NCBI GenBank assembly: GCA_017508895.1
Contig: JAFWRA010000072.1
Coordinates: 1 to 13,470 of the forward strand
Origin: Bacteroidales bacterium
GTDB taxonomy: Bacteria; Bacteroidota; Bacteroidia; Bacteroidales; F082
Direction of reading: 5' to 3'
DNA: 13,470 nucleotides
Part shown: positions 1 through 6,057 of the stretch, piece after piece
Numbering within the stretch: the first letter of the stretch is position 1
Layout of the letters: every line of letters begins with the position of its first letter
Made by a program: the position numbers and the translations under genes
Notes under the pieces: generated by a model
The model's input: the letters and a program-made list of their open reading frames with translations, nothing else
The model's database searches: none
What the model was told of the DNA's origin: nothing

Positions 1-64
1 GAAATTTTGTTGAGATATGGACACTTTTGAGTGTTATTGTCGGAACAAATCGTCCATAACAACC
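1..64. repeat. Direct repeat, left copy (3' end of ATPase gene)
   Basis: Positions 1-45 are identical to 1545-1589, and 46-64 match 1590-1608 with four differences. The repeat contains the last codons and TAA stop of the ATPase gene plus about 33 bp beyond the stop. It begins at the first base of the window, so its true left limit is unknown. Seen directly in the sequence. Confidence 0.95.
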
Positions 65-1461
65 TCGTTTTGCACAATGCCGGAATGAATGCCGCGCAAA
101 ACGCCGTAGGTGGTCACCATAGTTGTAGCAAGGCTTTTTCGCGTCTTCGTCTTCGCCTTGAAGATGGCCAAACGATTGCGCAACTTTTCCTCATAATCCT
201 TGGTGATGGTATATGGCGCCTCCGAGAACTTCATTTCGCATAGATTGATAACCCTATCTGAACGGTCAATCACCAAATCGATTTGTGCTCCCTTTTCGAT
301 TTCATCACCCAGCACCCTCCATGTGCCTGTCGTGGTTGATATTCCGCTGATACCCAACCTTTGCTTGATCTGTTCAAGATGTGTCATACAGATGGTCTCA
401 AAACTGAATCCCTGCCACGACTCCACCGAATGGGAATGCATGTTGTTTGTCCACCAATGTTCGTCTTTGGTATTTTTCCCATCCAAAAACTTGCAATAAA
501 ACAATGTATACGGGTCGCAAATGCGATAAATCGAGTTACGGACGGATGACTTGTATTGCGAATATATTTCGATGAAATCGCAGCGCTCCAGATTCTCAAG
601 CACTTTGGTGAGCCTGCCTCCCGACTGTCCCGTCTTTTCGATAATCTCAGCCCTAAGCAGTCCCTTCTTGCTTTCCGATAAGGCATTCATTACCGCGATG
701 TATTTGTCGGCATGACTATACAACGCATTGAAAAGTTCGTCAAACTCTTCGCGCATCGGGGCATTCTTGACAAAAAACAAGCGGTCAATATTCTGTGCGA
801 GGCTTTGTTCAGGGTTCAACAAGCTCATATAATAAGGTACGCCACCCAAGGCCATATAGCACTGTAGGATGGTGTATCTGTCCCAAACACATCCGTTTGC
901 GTGCAAGTATTCCTCACATTCGCCCAATCGGAAAGGCCGCAGATAGATTTGTTCCGTAATGCGGTTGTGCAGTCCGCCCTTGTTCTTGACCAGTTTGTTC
1001 ACCATCCACGAGGTGGCCGACCCACAAGCGATGAAAAGGATGTCGTTGCGTTGTGCCGCCCAAGCGTTCCAAAAATATTCAAGCGCTTCAACAAAAGAAC
1101 TCCGTGGGGTATCAATCCAAGGCATCTCATCGAAGAAGACAACCTTTCTGGTTTCTTTCGGTTTGCTTTCTATCAACGTCCGAAGGGCTTGGAAAGCCTC
1201 ATCCCAATTGGCCAGAACCGGAGCAAATGGAAAGCCACTATAGGCTTTCAGTTGTTCGGCAAATCGTTGAAGTTGTTTTTTCGGTTTCTGTTTTCTCGCC
1301 CCGACGTAAGCAAAGGTGAGCCTGTCGGCGAAGACATTGTTCACCAAAAAAGTCTTTCCTATACGGCGACGGCCATAGACAATGACAAACTCCGACTTCC
1401 CAGAGTTGAACTTTCGTTCCAGCGTATCAATTTCGCTTGTTCTTGCAATAATCCTGTTCAT
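34..1461 (-). CDS. AAA+ ATPase of the archaeal-type ATPase/DUF234 family
   Basis: This 475-residue protein is a P-loop ATPase. The Walker A motif GRRRIGKT is at residues 30-37, Walker B VVFFDE at about 107-112, and a sensor-like FIACGSAT at about 143-150. A probable winged-helix region lies around 255-300. The C-terminal part has a nuclease-like PD-(D/E)xK pattern: E355-356 region, D395 in AQIDLVIDR, and E409-x-K411 in CEMKFS. This layout is typical of the archaeal ATPase (PF01637) plus DUF234 proteins that are abundant and often multicopy in Bacteroidota. Their role is poorly known; DNA binding or cleavage is an inference from the fold. The start at 1461 follows a good TAnnTTTG element, and there is no longer in-frame start. 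The gene stands alone between two copies of a direct repeat that includes its own 3' end. Confidence is high for the family and low for the function. Confidence 0.9.
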   Translation of the reverse strand: MNRIIARTSEIDTLERKFNSGKSEFVIVYGRRRIGKTFLVNNVFADRLTFAYVGARKQKPKKQLQRFAEQLKAYSGFPFAPVLANWDEAFQALRTLIESKPKETRKVVFFDEMPWIDTPRSSFVEALEYFWNAWAAQRNDILFIACGSATSWMVNKLVKNKGGLHNRITEQIYLRPFRLGECEEYLHANGCVWDRYTILQCYMALGGVPYYMSLLNPEQSLAQNIDRLFFVKNAPMREEFDELFNALYSHADKYIAVMNALSESKKGLLRAEIIEKTGQSGGRLTKVLENLERCDFIEIYSQYKSSVRNSIYRICDPYTLFYCKFLDGKNTKDEHWWTNNMHSHSVESWQGFSFETICMTHLEQIKQRLGISGISTTTGTWRVLGDEIEKGAQIDLVIDRSDRVINLCEMKFSEAPYTITKDYEEKLRNRLAIFKAKTKTRKSLATTMVTTYGVLRGIHSGIVQNEVVMDDLFRQ

Positions 1462-1483
1462 ATTGTCCGATTAATTACGCCGA

Positions 1484-1491
1484 CAAAAATA
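1484..1491 (-). promoter_or_regulatory. Putative -7 promoter element for the ATPase gene
   Basis: On the minus strand this reads TATTTTTG, an exact match to the Bacteroidota -7 consensus TAnnTTTG, 22 bp upstream of the start codon at 1461. No clear TTTG -33 box is present; the region where it would lie is next to the inverted motif at 1507-1540. Confidence 0.5.
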
Positions 1492-1506
1492 CAAAAAAAA
1501 CACAGA

Positions 1507-1540
1507 TACGGACACTTATAATTTATAAAAAGTGTCCATA
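1507..1540. promoter_or_regulatory. Operator-like inverted repeat upstream of the ATPase gene
   Basis: Arms TACGGACACTT (1507-1517) and AAGTGTCCATA (1530-1540) are inverted with one mismatch over 11 bp and a 12 bp AT-rich spacer. The same 11-bp motif also occurs singly at 1560-1570 and 16-26, inside the direct repeats. Its position just upstream of the putative -7 element suggests a binding site for a dimeric regulator or for the ATPase itself. That role is inference. Confidence 0.45.
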
Positions 1541-1544
1541 ACTC

Positions 1545-1608
1545 GAAATTTTGTTGAGATATGGACACTTTTGAGTGTTATTGTCGGAATAAATTGGCCA
1601 TGACAACC
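1545..1608. repeat. Direct repeat, right copy (relic of ATPase 3' end)
   Basis: Matches 1-64 with four mismatches; the first 45 bp are identical. The copy is not linked to a complete gene: homology stops at about 1608 and a palindromic repeat element starts a few bases later. Seen directly. Confidence 0.95.
1578..1608 (-). pseudogene. Remnant 3' tail of a second DUF234-type ATPase gene
   Basis: Read on the minus strand in the same register as the intact gene, this stretch encodes VVMANLFRQ-stop, against VVMDDLFRQ-stop in the neighbour. Further upstream the frame shows no ATPase-like sequence and meets a stop at 1644-1646, inside the palindromic element. The simplest reading is the last codons of a paralogue that once lay in tandem and was lost. 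The matched coding part is only about ten codons, so this is inference from a short match. Confidence 0.45.
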
Positions 1609-1617
1609 ATAAACGAA

Positions 1618-1711
1618 GCGGCTGCCACGGTGCTTCGACAGGCTCAGCAACCTTGTGACAGCCCTACAGCAACCCGCCCAGGCTGTAGGGCCATCGTACC
1701 ACGGCAGCCGC
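1618..1711. repeat. Nested palindromic (REP/BIME-like) element
   Basis: The outer arms GCGGCTGCC (1618-1626) and GGCAGCCGC (1703-1711) are perfectly inverted, extendable to 14 bp with a two-base mismatch. An inner 10-bp stem, GCCCTACAGC (1661-1670) with GCTGTAGGGC (1682-1691), encloses an 11-nt loop. Between outer and inner stems lies CTTCGACAGGCTCAG (1633-1647), a core that recurs twice, in opposite orientations, inside the GH95 gene at 8138-8191. This looks like an interspersed palindromic repeat rather than a terminator, since no T-run follows. Confidence 0.75.
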
Positions 1712-1829
1712 ATTATTCATTTGCGCATTGTAAATGCTGATAATCAGGACTTCGGAATTTTCAATTCGGAAGAACGTGTCACCGTGGATAATTGTACCGA
1801 AAGTAAAAAAACAGTTTTTGCAAAAAAAG
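1712..1829. other. AT-rich intergenic stretch with an imperfect hairpin
   Basis: No gene is visible. An imperfect hairpin with 10-bp arms (one mismatch) and a 3-nt loop occupies about 1749-1771. Runs of A and T at 1805-1829 lie just beyond the stop of the minus-strand gene ending at 1830. They could help end transcription, but no GC-rich stem precedes a T-run on that strand, so I do not call a terminator. Confidence 0.4.
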
Positions 1830-2267
1830 TTATTTTTGTTCTATTTCTTTTTGTCTTAATTCTTGCAACTTTTTTTCAGTTGCATGAATTATGTGCTCAA
1901 AAGGCGTTTGGATTTCAGCATATACTCTGGTGTCGGGTTTTCCTTGACTACATTCATGCTGTCCGCTCATCATTCCCACTTTGAAACAATTCAACTTTCT
2001 AGTGGTTTCTGCAATAAAATACATTTTACTACAATTTAGCCCATCTCCTTGAGCACAATGAACTGTTTTCTTTTTCTTTTTTGCAGTTTTTTCATCTTCT
2101 ATTGACAGTGGAGTGTCAATAATAGATTTACTATTGAGAGAGCAATTGTATTTCAAACCCTTGAATCCTGTTGGTGCTAAACTGAAACTTTTCGATTCCA
2201 ACTTTCTAGTTGTAATCTGCACTCGGTGCCCATCAACGCATTCTCCTTGTTGATAATACTCAACCAT
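1830..2267 (-). CDS. Hypothetical protein with internal Cys/TTRKL duplication
   Basis: This 145-residue protein is not recognised. It has no signal peptide or membrane segment. It contains an internal tandem duplication. The first unit reads C10-x8-TTRKL, then CS after 18 residues and TPL; the second reads C-x8-TTRKL, then CS after 13 residues and TPF. The C-to-TTRKL spacing is identical, and the DNA of the two units shares a 12-bp identity (CAACTTTCTAGT near 1994 and 2204). The units are joined by a lysine-rich linker (AKKKKK), and the C-terminus is a charged helix (about 125-145). Seven or more cysteines suggest metal binding or disulfides, which is inference. It is the last gene of a three-gene operon, 12 bp after the stop of its neighbour. 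No Shine-Dalgarno is seen. Confidence 0.75.
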   Translation of the reverse strand: MVEYYQQGECVDGHRVQITTRKLESKSFSLAPTGFKGLKYNCSLNSKSIIDTPLSIEDEKTAKKKKKTVHCAQGDGLNCSKMYFIAETTRKLNCFKVGMMSGQHECSQGKPDTRVYAEIQTPFEHIIHATEKKLQELRQKEIEQK

Positions 2268-2279
2268 AACAATAAACTA

Positions 2280-2786
2280 TTAAGCTAAGGTTTTCAACTC
2301 CTCTAAAACATTCTCAGCGGTACTTAAATCAAGTTGGAATAGTTCTGAAGCCTCGTCAACGGTCATTTCTTTAACTCTTTCGATTTTCTGCACTATGTCG
2401 GATACCAATAAAACCTGTATAGCATCTGGTCTTTTTTCTGGAAAAGGGATAAGATACTTATCTTCGTTAATTGTTAACTCTTTTTCAAATTGGTCTTCAT
2501 CAATTTCTTTACTTTCCAATGCTTGGTTGAGTTCAAGGAAATCAATTCTTTTATAAAGATTGCGAAGAGCCTCAACATAGAGTTTCTCCTTTTTTGCACC
2601 CATTATACTCCCCACGAGAGTCTTTGCAAATTCTCCCTGACTAGGATAAGCCTTATAATCAGCAATAAAAACACCTGTTTTTTTGTTTTGAACAAAAGAA
2701 CAGGTAGCTCCAACTACCTCTACTTCTTCTTCCAACTCTAAATTGGGTTGTAATGATTTTGTTATTATATTAAAGGTCTGTGTCAT
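2280..2786 (-). CDS. Hypothetical protein, middle gene of AT-rich operon
   Basis: This 168-residue soluble acidic protein is not recognised. The N-terminal half looks like mixed beta structure (EEEVEVVGATCSFVQ followed by GVFIADYKAY at about 20-47). The C-terminal half looks helical and very charged (about 75-168), ending in a helix pair around VDEASELFQLDLSTAENVLEEL that resembles a small helical interaction module. There is no signal peptide, membrane span or catalytic motif that I can name. The start at 2786 overlaps the upstream gene by 17 bp, suggesting translational coupling, and the downstream gene follows after 12 bp. The three proteins are therefore likely made together and may form a complex; that is inference from spacing. 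Confidence 0.75.
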   Translation of the reverse strand: MTQTFNIITKSLQPNLELEEEVEVVGATCSFVQNKKTGVFIADYKAYPSQGEFAKTLVGSIMGAKKEKLYVEALRNLYKRIDFLELNQALESKEIDEDQFEKELTINEDKYLIPFPEKRPDAIQVLLVSDIVQKIERVKEMTVDEASELFQLDLSTAENVLEELKTLA

Positions 2787-3348
2787 TGCCTAAAATACGC
2801 TTTAATTCGTCCTTAATACAGTCAAACACACTGACTTCAGGAATATCAGTAATTTTATTATATTGAAAGTTACAAACAACCTCTACTTTATCGTCCTGAA
2901 AATTGACATTTACCGAACGAAGTGCTTTCCCTTTTGAAACCGTAAAAGAGAAAGATGTACTTTTATAATCAACACCAATGTCTTTTCTCTCTACAAATTG
3001 TGCAAGTCTAGTATTTTGAAAATCATTGATAAGGAATATCAAATTAAAATTGTATCCAAACGCTCGAATTGGAGTATATGGCAACAACTCTACCAAATGT
3101 TGATAACATCTTTCAAGTTTGCGACAATTATCAACTGTTGCGTTATGTGTTTTAAATTCAACACCAATTTCTGTTGCCGAAAACTCAATATCACCACTTT
3201 TATACAACAAGGTCATTTGTCTTTCGTCAAGTTTCAATTCCATAGTTGTCCCATCATTAATACCAAACACGTTGGTTGCCACCCATTGAGGGGTGAAAAT
3301 ACGCGAATTCCATCCACCTATACTAACAATAGAAGCATTGATTTCCAT
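2770..3348 (-). CDS. Hypothetical protein, first gene of AT-rich operon
   Basis: This 192-residue protein is not recognised. It appears to be mostly alternating beta-strands with one helix around residues 68-90. A notable stretch is LLPYTPIRAFGYNFNL (about 88-103), followed by a strand-rich half. No signal peptide, transmembrane helix or obvious catalytic motif is visible. The ATG at 3348 lies just downstream of an exact TAnnTTTG element, which supports the start and makes this the promoter-proximal gene of a three-gene minus-strand operon. Its end overlaps the next gene by 17 bp. The base composition is visibly more AT-rich than the metabolic genes to the right, consistent with horizontal acquisition. 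A role in a defence or other accessory system is possible but unsupported by any recognised domain. Confidence 0.78.
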   Translation of the reverse strand: MEINASIVSIGGWNSRIFTPQWVATNVFGINDGTTMELKLDERQMTLLYKSGDIEFSATEIGVEFKTHNATVDNCRKLERCYQHLVELLPYTPIRAFGYNFNLIFLINDFQNTRLAQFVERKDIGVDYKSTSFSFTVSKGKALRSVNVNFQDDKVEVVCNFQYNKITDIPEVSVFDCIKDELKRILGNDTDL

Positions 3349-3368
3349 TTGACAAAAAAATTAATTTG

Positions 3369-3376
3369 CAAAAGTA
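3369..3376 (-). promoter_or_regulatory. Putative -7 promoter element of the three-gene operon
   Basis: The minus strand reads TACTTTTG, an exact TAnnTTTG match, 20 bp upstream of the ATG at 3348. A TTTG lies further upstream (3392-3395) with 15 bp spacing, shorter than usual, so the -33 assignment is doubtful. Confidence 0.5.
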
Positions 3377-3532
3377 ATAATATTTTATCAGCAAACGCTA
3401 TTTATCAATTTCTTTAGAATTTAAATAATCTGATTATCAAACTATTTATATGTATAATTTAGAATAGATAAAAAGAAAATAATCGCGTTCCTTTCCTTCT
3501 TCCAAGCCCTTTTGCACTCTCTCTTGGATCTT

Positions 3533-3591
3533 CAACCATTAAGTCTCTCTAAAGTCCTCTTGACTAGGGCCTTGTAGCGGCTTGATGGTTG
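3533..3591. repeat. Inverted repeat downstream of the lipoprotein gene
   Basis: CAACCATTAAG (3533-3543) and CTTGATGGTTG (3581-3591) are inverted with one mismatch, enclosing a 37-nt loop that has a small AGTC/GACT stem. It lies 17 bp beyond the stop codon of the minus-strand lipoprotein gene and may fold in the 3' untranslated RNA. There is no T-run directly after it, so it is not a classic terminator. The rest of 3377-3607 is AT-rich with no gene visible. Confidence 0.4.
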
Positions 3592-3607
3592 GCATCACGA
3601 ATTAAAA

Positions 3608-4993
3608 TCACTCAACAGAACGAACTGCTCGAATAGTTTCACCAAGGATACGAGCATTTGCACCTAAACGATAATAATCCATACTGAAAATGAATTCTTT
3701 CGCATAGTCGGGGCCATAATAGTCCATAACACTGAGCGAACTCGACCAATACATGCCTATTCCTTCATGTTGGTGCCAACTTCCACCAATGGCTCCAGCG
3801 GCAGGCAAGAAAAGAGTATTCCCATTCGAAGCAGTAAAAAGCCGACCATTCACACCATTTAGAGATGTCCATATAACAGTTGTGTTATTATAAAGTTCCT
3901 CCCATTCGGCCTCAGTGGGGATACGCCAATTACTACCCCATATAACCGAGGCAGCATCGTCTTCGGGCAACAGGAAAGTCAATTCATCAGTATAACCATT
4001 ATAACCATAACTAGAATCATAACAGTACTTGGTGAATGTATGGTCGCCACCATTGCAATACTGGTACGTGTCCCAGTTGTAAGTATTTTTAGATTGAGTC
4101 TCACCCCAAGCAAAATAGTCACCATAGTCCTCCTGTGAGTCTGAACCTACATTGCAAGTAGCCCACAAAAGGCCGCTTGGAAGGCCTAGATCAACATAGG
4201 AATGCATTACAATTAATACTACAATCCCTTCCGCAAAATACCCATTTTCAATAATAGTAGGAATTGATGGATGTATTCCAATATAATTACCATCTTCCGA
4301 ATAAGCCGACCCTTCTTCCCCTTCCTCCAAAGCCTCTTGCGGCAGCAAAATCGCCCATTTCTCAACACTCTCGCCACTTCCAGCAGGCAACATAATCACG
4401 CCTTCGCCATCTATGCTGGGTGTCACAGTATTTTGCGTGAAATCCACCGTCACCTTGTTTTTCATTCCTGTAATGCAAATGGCAGCATTGGATGGCGTGG
4501 TCACATTGAACTTCACCAAAGCGCACCTGTTCAACAAATGGGCGGAATAGGCCGTTACACCTGAAACATAGTTCTCGTTGGATGCCGCGCATGAAATCAC
4601 AGGCAAATGCTCTGTTTGGTCGCTGATAATAACCGAACATTCCTCTGTTGTCCCTGCAGAAAGGGCTTCTTGTGGGGTCACATTGCCGAGGAAATAGAAT
4701 TGCAAAGGTTGGTTTTCAGTTGGGTTGGTGATGTTGCCGCTGAAATTGGTGCCGTTGTGAGTCAAGAAGCCGACATATTTGCCACCGCTACCCACATAAA
4801 TCTTGTCGCCAGTTTCAAAGTCGACCGTGCCTGTATTGGGATTCACCACTACTTTTGAGCCATTGTTTTGTTTTACATCAAGGGTGATGGTCACGACCTC
4901 ATCGTTGGAAGTGGGTTGCCTTTCGTTCTTTTTGCATTGCGACATAGTCATGGCTAATGCAAGAGCTGCTAGAATAATGCTGATCTTCTTCAT
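3608..4993 (-). CDS. Lipoprotein: fimbrillin-like region plus Fib_succ_major domain
   Basis: This 461-residue protein starts with a lipoprotein signal peptide (residues 1-19) and lipidation cysteine C20 in MSQC, a loose Bacteroidota lipobox followed by KKNE. Residues about 32-255 resemble the fimbrillin-like domain of Bacteroidales surface lipoproteins (TITLDV, FETGDKIYVG, the LLNRCALVKFNV core). Residues about 266-461 are a textbook Fibrobacter succinogenes major paralogous domain (TIGR02145/PF09603): YVDLGLPSGLLWATCNVG, DYFAWGET, WRIPTEAEWEEL, GRLFTASNGNTLFLPAAG, YWSSS, IRAVRS. The protein is probably at the outer membrane surface; binding or adhesion is inferred. The junction (GIVVLIVMHS, about 256-265) is abrupt, as if two domains were shuffled together. 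A strong AAGGAGA ribosome binding site lies 7 nt upstream of the ATG, which overlaps the stop of the upstream small gene (ATGA). Confidence 0.9.
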   Translation of the reverse strand: MKKISIILAALALAMTMSQCKKNERQPTSNDEVVTITLDVKQNNGSKVVVNPNTGTVDFETGDKIYVGSGGKYVGFLTHNGTNFSGNITNPTENQPLQFYFLGNVTPQEALSAGTTEECSVIISDQTEHLPVISCAASNENYVSGVTAYSAHLLNRCALVKFNVTTPSNAAICITGMKNKVTVDFTQNTVTPSIDGEGVIMLPAGSGESVEKWAILLPQEALEEGEEGSAYSEDGNYIGIHPSIPTIIENGYFAEGIVVLIVMHSYVDLGLPSGLLWATCNVGSDSQEDYGDYFAWGETQSKNTYNWDTYQYCNGGDHTFTKYCYDSSYGYNGYTDELTFLLPEDDAASVIWGSNWRIPTEAEWEELYNNTTVIWTSLNGVNGRLFTASNGNTLFLPAAGAIGGSWHQHEGIGMYWSSSLSVMDYYGPDYAKEFIFSMDYYRLGANARILGETIRAVRSVE

Positions 4994-5319
4994 TTTATAT
5001 TCTCCTTTTTGTTTTTGTTGTTTCTTTTGTTTGATTTCATTGCTGCATAACCAGCCCCTGCCAAAAGCAAGGTAAATAATCCGCTTCCAAGTGGTGCACC
5101 AAAGGTTTGGTTAGTGACATTTACACCATCAGTCGGATTACCGAAAGCCTGGTTGGTTAAGGAAATTGACTCTCCACCATTACGAAGAAATCCAGCATTC
5201 TGACCTGATTCTTCGCCCCTTTGGAACAATCCACCTTGAGCTGTTGCTACCATCGGCATGGACAATGCCACCGTAATTGCTAAAATTCTAAGCATCTTAC
5301 TTATCTTGTTGTTTCGCAT
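4990..5319 (-). CDS. Small exported protein with C-terminal sorting-signal-like tail
   Basis: This 109-residue protein has an N-terminal signal peptide (about 1-27, ATA before Q28). A short glycine/asparagine-rich middle carries imperfect repeats: GLFQRGEES/GFLRNGGES at 30-51 and LTNQAFGNP/VTNQTFGAP at 54-76. The C-terminal tripartite tail is PLGSG (77-81), a hydrophobic segment (about 82-95) and a basic end (KSNKRNNKNKK). Such tails recur in small Bacteroidota proteins and resemble the PID-CTERM type of protein-sorting signal, though here the motif is PLGSG rather than PID. The protein is therefore probably exported and anchored or processed at the membrane. Its TGA overlaps the ATG of the downstream lipoprotein gene by 4 bp (ATGA), so the two are translationally coupled and probably function together. 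Confidence 0.8.
   Translation of the reverse strand: MRNNKISKMLRILAITVALSMPMVATAQGGLFQRGEESGQNAGFLRNGGESISLTNQAFGNPTDGVNVTNQTFGAPLGSGLFTLLLAGAGYAAMKSNKRNNKNKKENIK
5001..5010 (-). promoter_or_regulatory. Strong ribosome binding site for the lipoprotein gene
   Basis: The minus strand reads AAAAAGGAGA, 7 nt before the ATG at 4993 and inside the upstream gene. It is one of the few good Shine-Dalgarno sequences in the window and fixes the start. Confidence 0.7.
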
Positions 5320-5336
5320 GATTTGAAACCATTTTT

Positions 5337-5356
5337 GCCCATTGGCTCAAATGGGC
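5337..5356 (-). promoter_or_regulatory. Leader hairpin close to the start codon
   Basis: GCCCATT (5337-5343) and AATGGGC (5350-5356) form a perfect 7-bp stem with a 6-nt loop. It lies 17 nt upstream of the ATG at 5319, so it would sit in the 5' leader close to the initiation region. A translational control role is inference. Confidence 0.5.
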
Positions 5357-5376
5357 AACATTACAAAGGTCTACAG

Positions 5377-5462
5377 AGCGGAGCCCCCATCTTATCCTTA
5401 TTTTCGATGATTGGGTCTGGACTCCCAGAAGTGAAAAATAACGGATACGGTAATGCTCCGCT
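5377..5462 (-). promoter_or_regulatory. 86 bp imperfect palindrome in the operon leader region
   Basis: Outer arms AGCGGAGC (5377-5384) and GCTCCGCT (5455-5462) are perfectly inverted. A second inner pair (TATCCTTATTTT near 5393-5404 with AAAATAACGGATA near 5435-5447) matches with one bulge, and a central TCTGG/CCAGA hairpin sits at 5416-5429. Together these make a long three-tier stem. It could be a structured RNA leader or a small mobile palindrome. The rest of 5320-5749 (430 bp) holds no gene that I can support. Confidence 0.55.
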
Positions 5463-5715
5463 GTTTATGCTGTGTAAAAAACATACACTCACATAACAGC
5501 GAAAACATTCATCAACCCATTATTCCTTTCACTTCAAATGAATTGTCCAGATTCATCATCAAGGAATAAAGCGAAGAATGCGCTTTCTCTGGCCGTTCCG
5601 ATTTCTCCCGGAATGGCAGGGGCAAAAATAGGGAAAATTTCTTTTGGGTGGAGGGAAAAGAAACAAATCTTTCACAAATCTGCCAGAAATACCGATTCCA
5701 TTTGGAGAATATTGG

Positions 5716-5723
5716 TATTTTTG
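5716..5723 (+). promoter_or_regulatory. Putative -7 promoter element of the toxin-antitoxin pair
   Basis: TATTTTTG is an exact TAnnTTTG match 26 bp upstream of the chosen antitoxin ATG at 5750. A convincing -33 box is not seen at the normal distance. Confidence 0.45.
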
Positions 5724-5749
5724 CGGCAAGAAACAAAAATAGTTTGGTT

Positions 5750-6052
5750 ATGACAGCAGTACAGATAAACATGGCACTCGAACGTGAGATTGGTAAGATT
5801 CGAGGCAACGAAGAAGCTATGAGAAGAATGCTTGAGGCTGCAAGGCTGATACGGTTGATGTATATGTATCCAACAGCATTTGCCGACTTTGAAGCCCAGC
5901 AGGAAAGCATGGCCGAAGCCGAAGCTGAGCAGCAGTTCCGCAGTTTGCGCGGTTGTTGGTCCGATGATCCCGAAGATGCCGCCTTAATGGAAGCCGCTAT
6001 CCTTGAAGCAAGAGCATCAGACATTCCGCGTGAAATCAATCTAGATGACTGA
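5750..6052 (+). CDS. Putative antitoxin partner of VapC
   Basis: This 100-residue acidic, largely helical protein lies directly upstream of a PIN toxin gene with a 5 bp gap, the standard antitoxin position. I do not recognise an AbrB, RHH or Phd DNA-binding domain. The N-terminal part (about 1-45) is helical (ALEREIGKIRGNEEAMRRMLEAARLIRLM), and the C-terminal part is acidic (SDDPEDAALMEAAILEARASDIPREINLDD), fitting a tail that would neutralise a toxin. The frame stays open upstream to an ATG at 5648, but that would place a TAnnTTTG promoter inside the gene, and the extra residues look unlike the rest, so I chose 5750. The antitoxin role is inferred from context. Confidence 0.7.
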   Translation: MTAVQINMALEREIGKIRGNEEAMRRMLEAARLIRLMYMYPTAFADFEAQQESMAEAEAEQQFRSLRGCWSDDPEDAALMEAAILEARASDIPREINLDD

Positions 6053-6057
6053 TAGCT

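Noticed and set aside
901..1521. 206-codon plus-strand open frame
   Set aside because: Antisense to the AAA+ ATPase with its Walker motifs; no family-like sequence.
1..1608. Transposon bounded by direct repeats
   Set aside because: There is no transposase, inverted termini or target duplication; the repeats contain the ATPase gene's own last codons, which fits tandem gene duplication better.
1800..1829. Terminator after the three-gene operon
   Set aside because: A and T runs are present but there is no stable GC-containing stem before a T-run on the minus strand.
1830..2267. PAAR-like/DUF4280 protein
   Set aside because: Cysteine-serine and threonine-proline pairs look vaguely similar, but the rest of that family's pattern is missing.
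5648..5749. Longer N-terminus for the antitoxin starting at 5648
   Set aside because: The extra 34 residues would place an exact TAnnTTTG promoter inside the gene and do not resemble the helical acidic remainder; the ATG at 5750 is preferred.
5512..6039. 175-codon minus-strand open frame over the toxin-antitoxin region
   Set aside because: It is antisense to the antitoxin, serine/alanine-rich, and has no recognisable domain or promoter.
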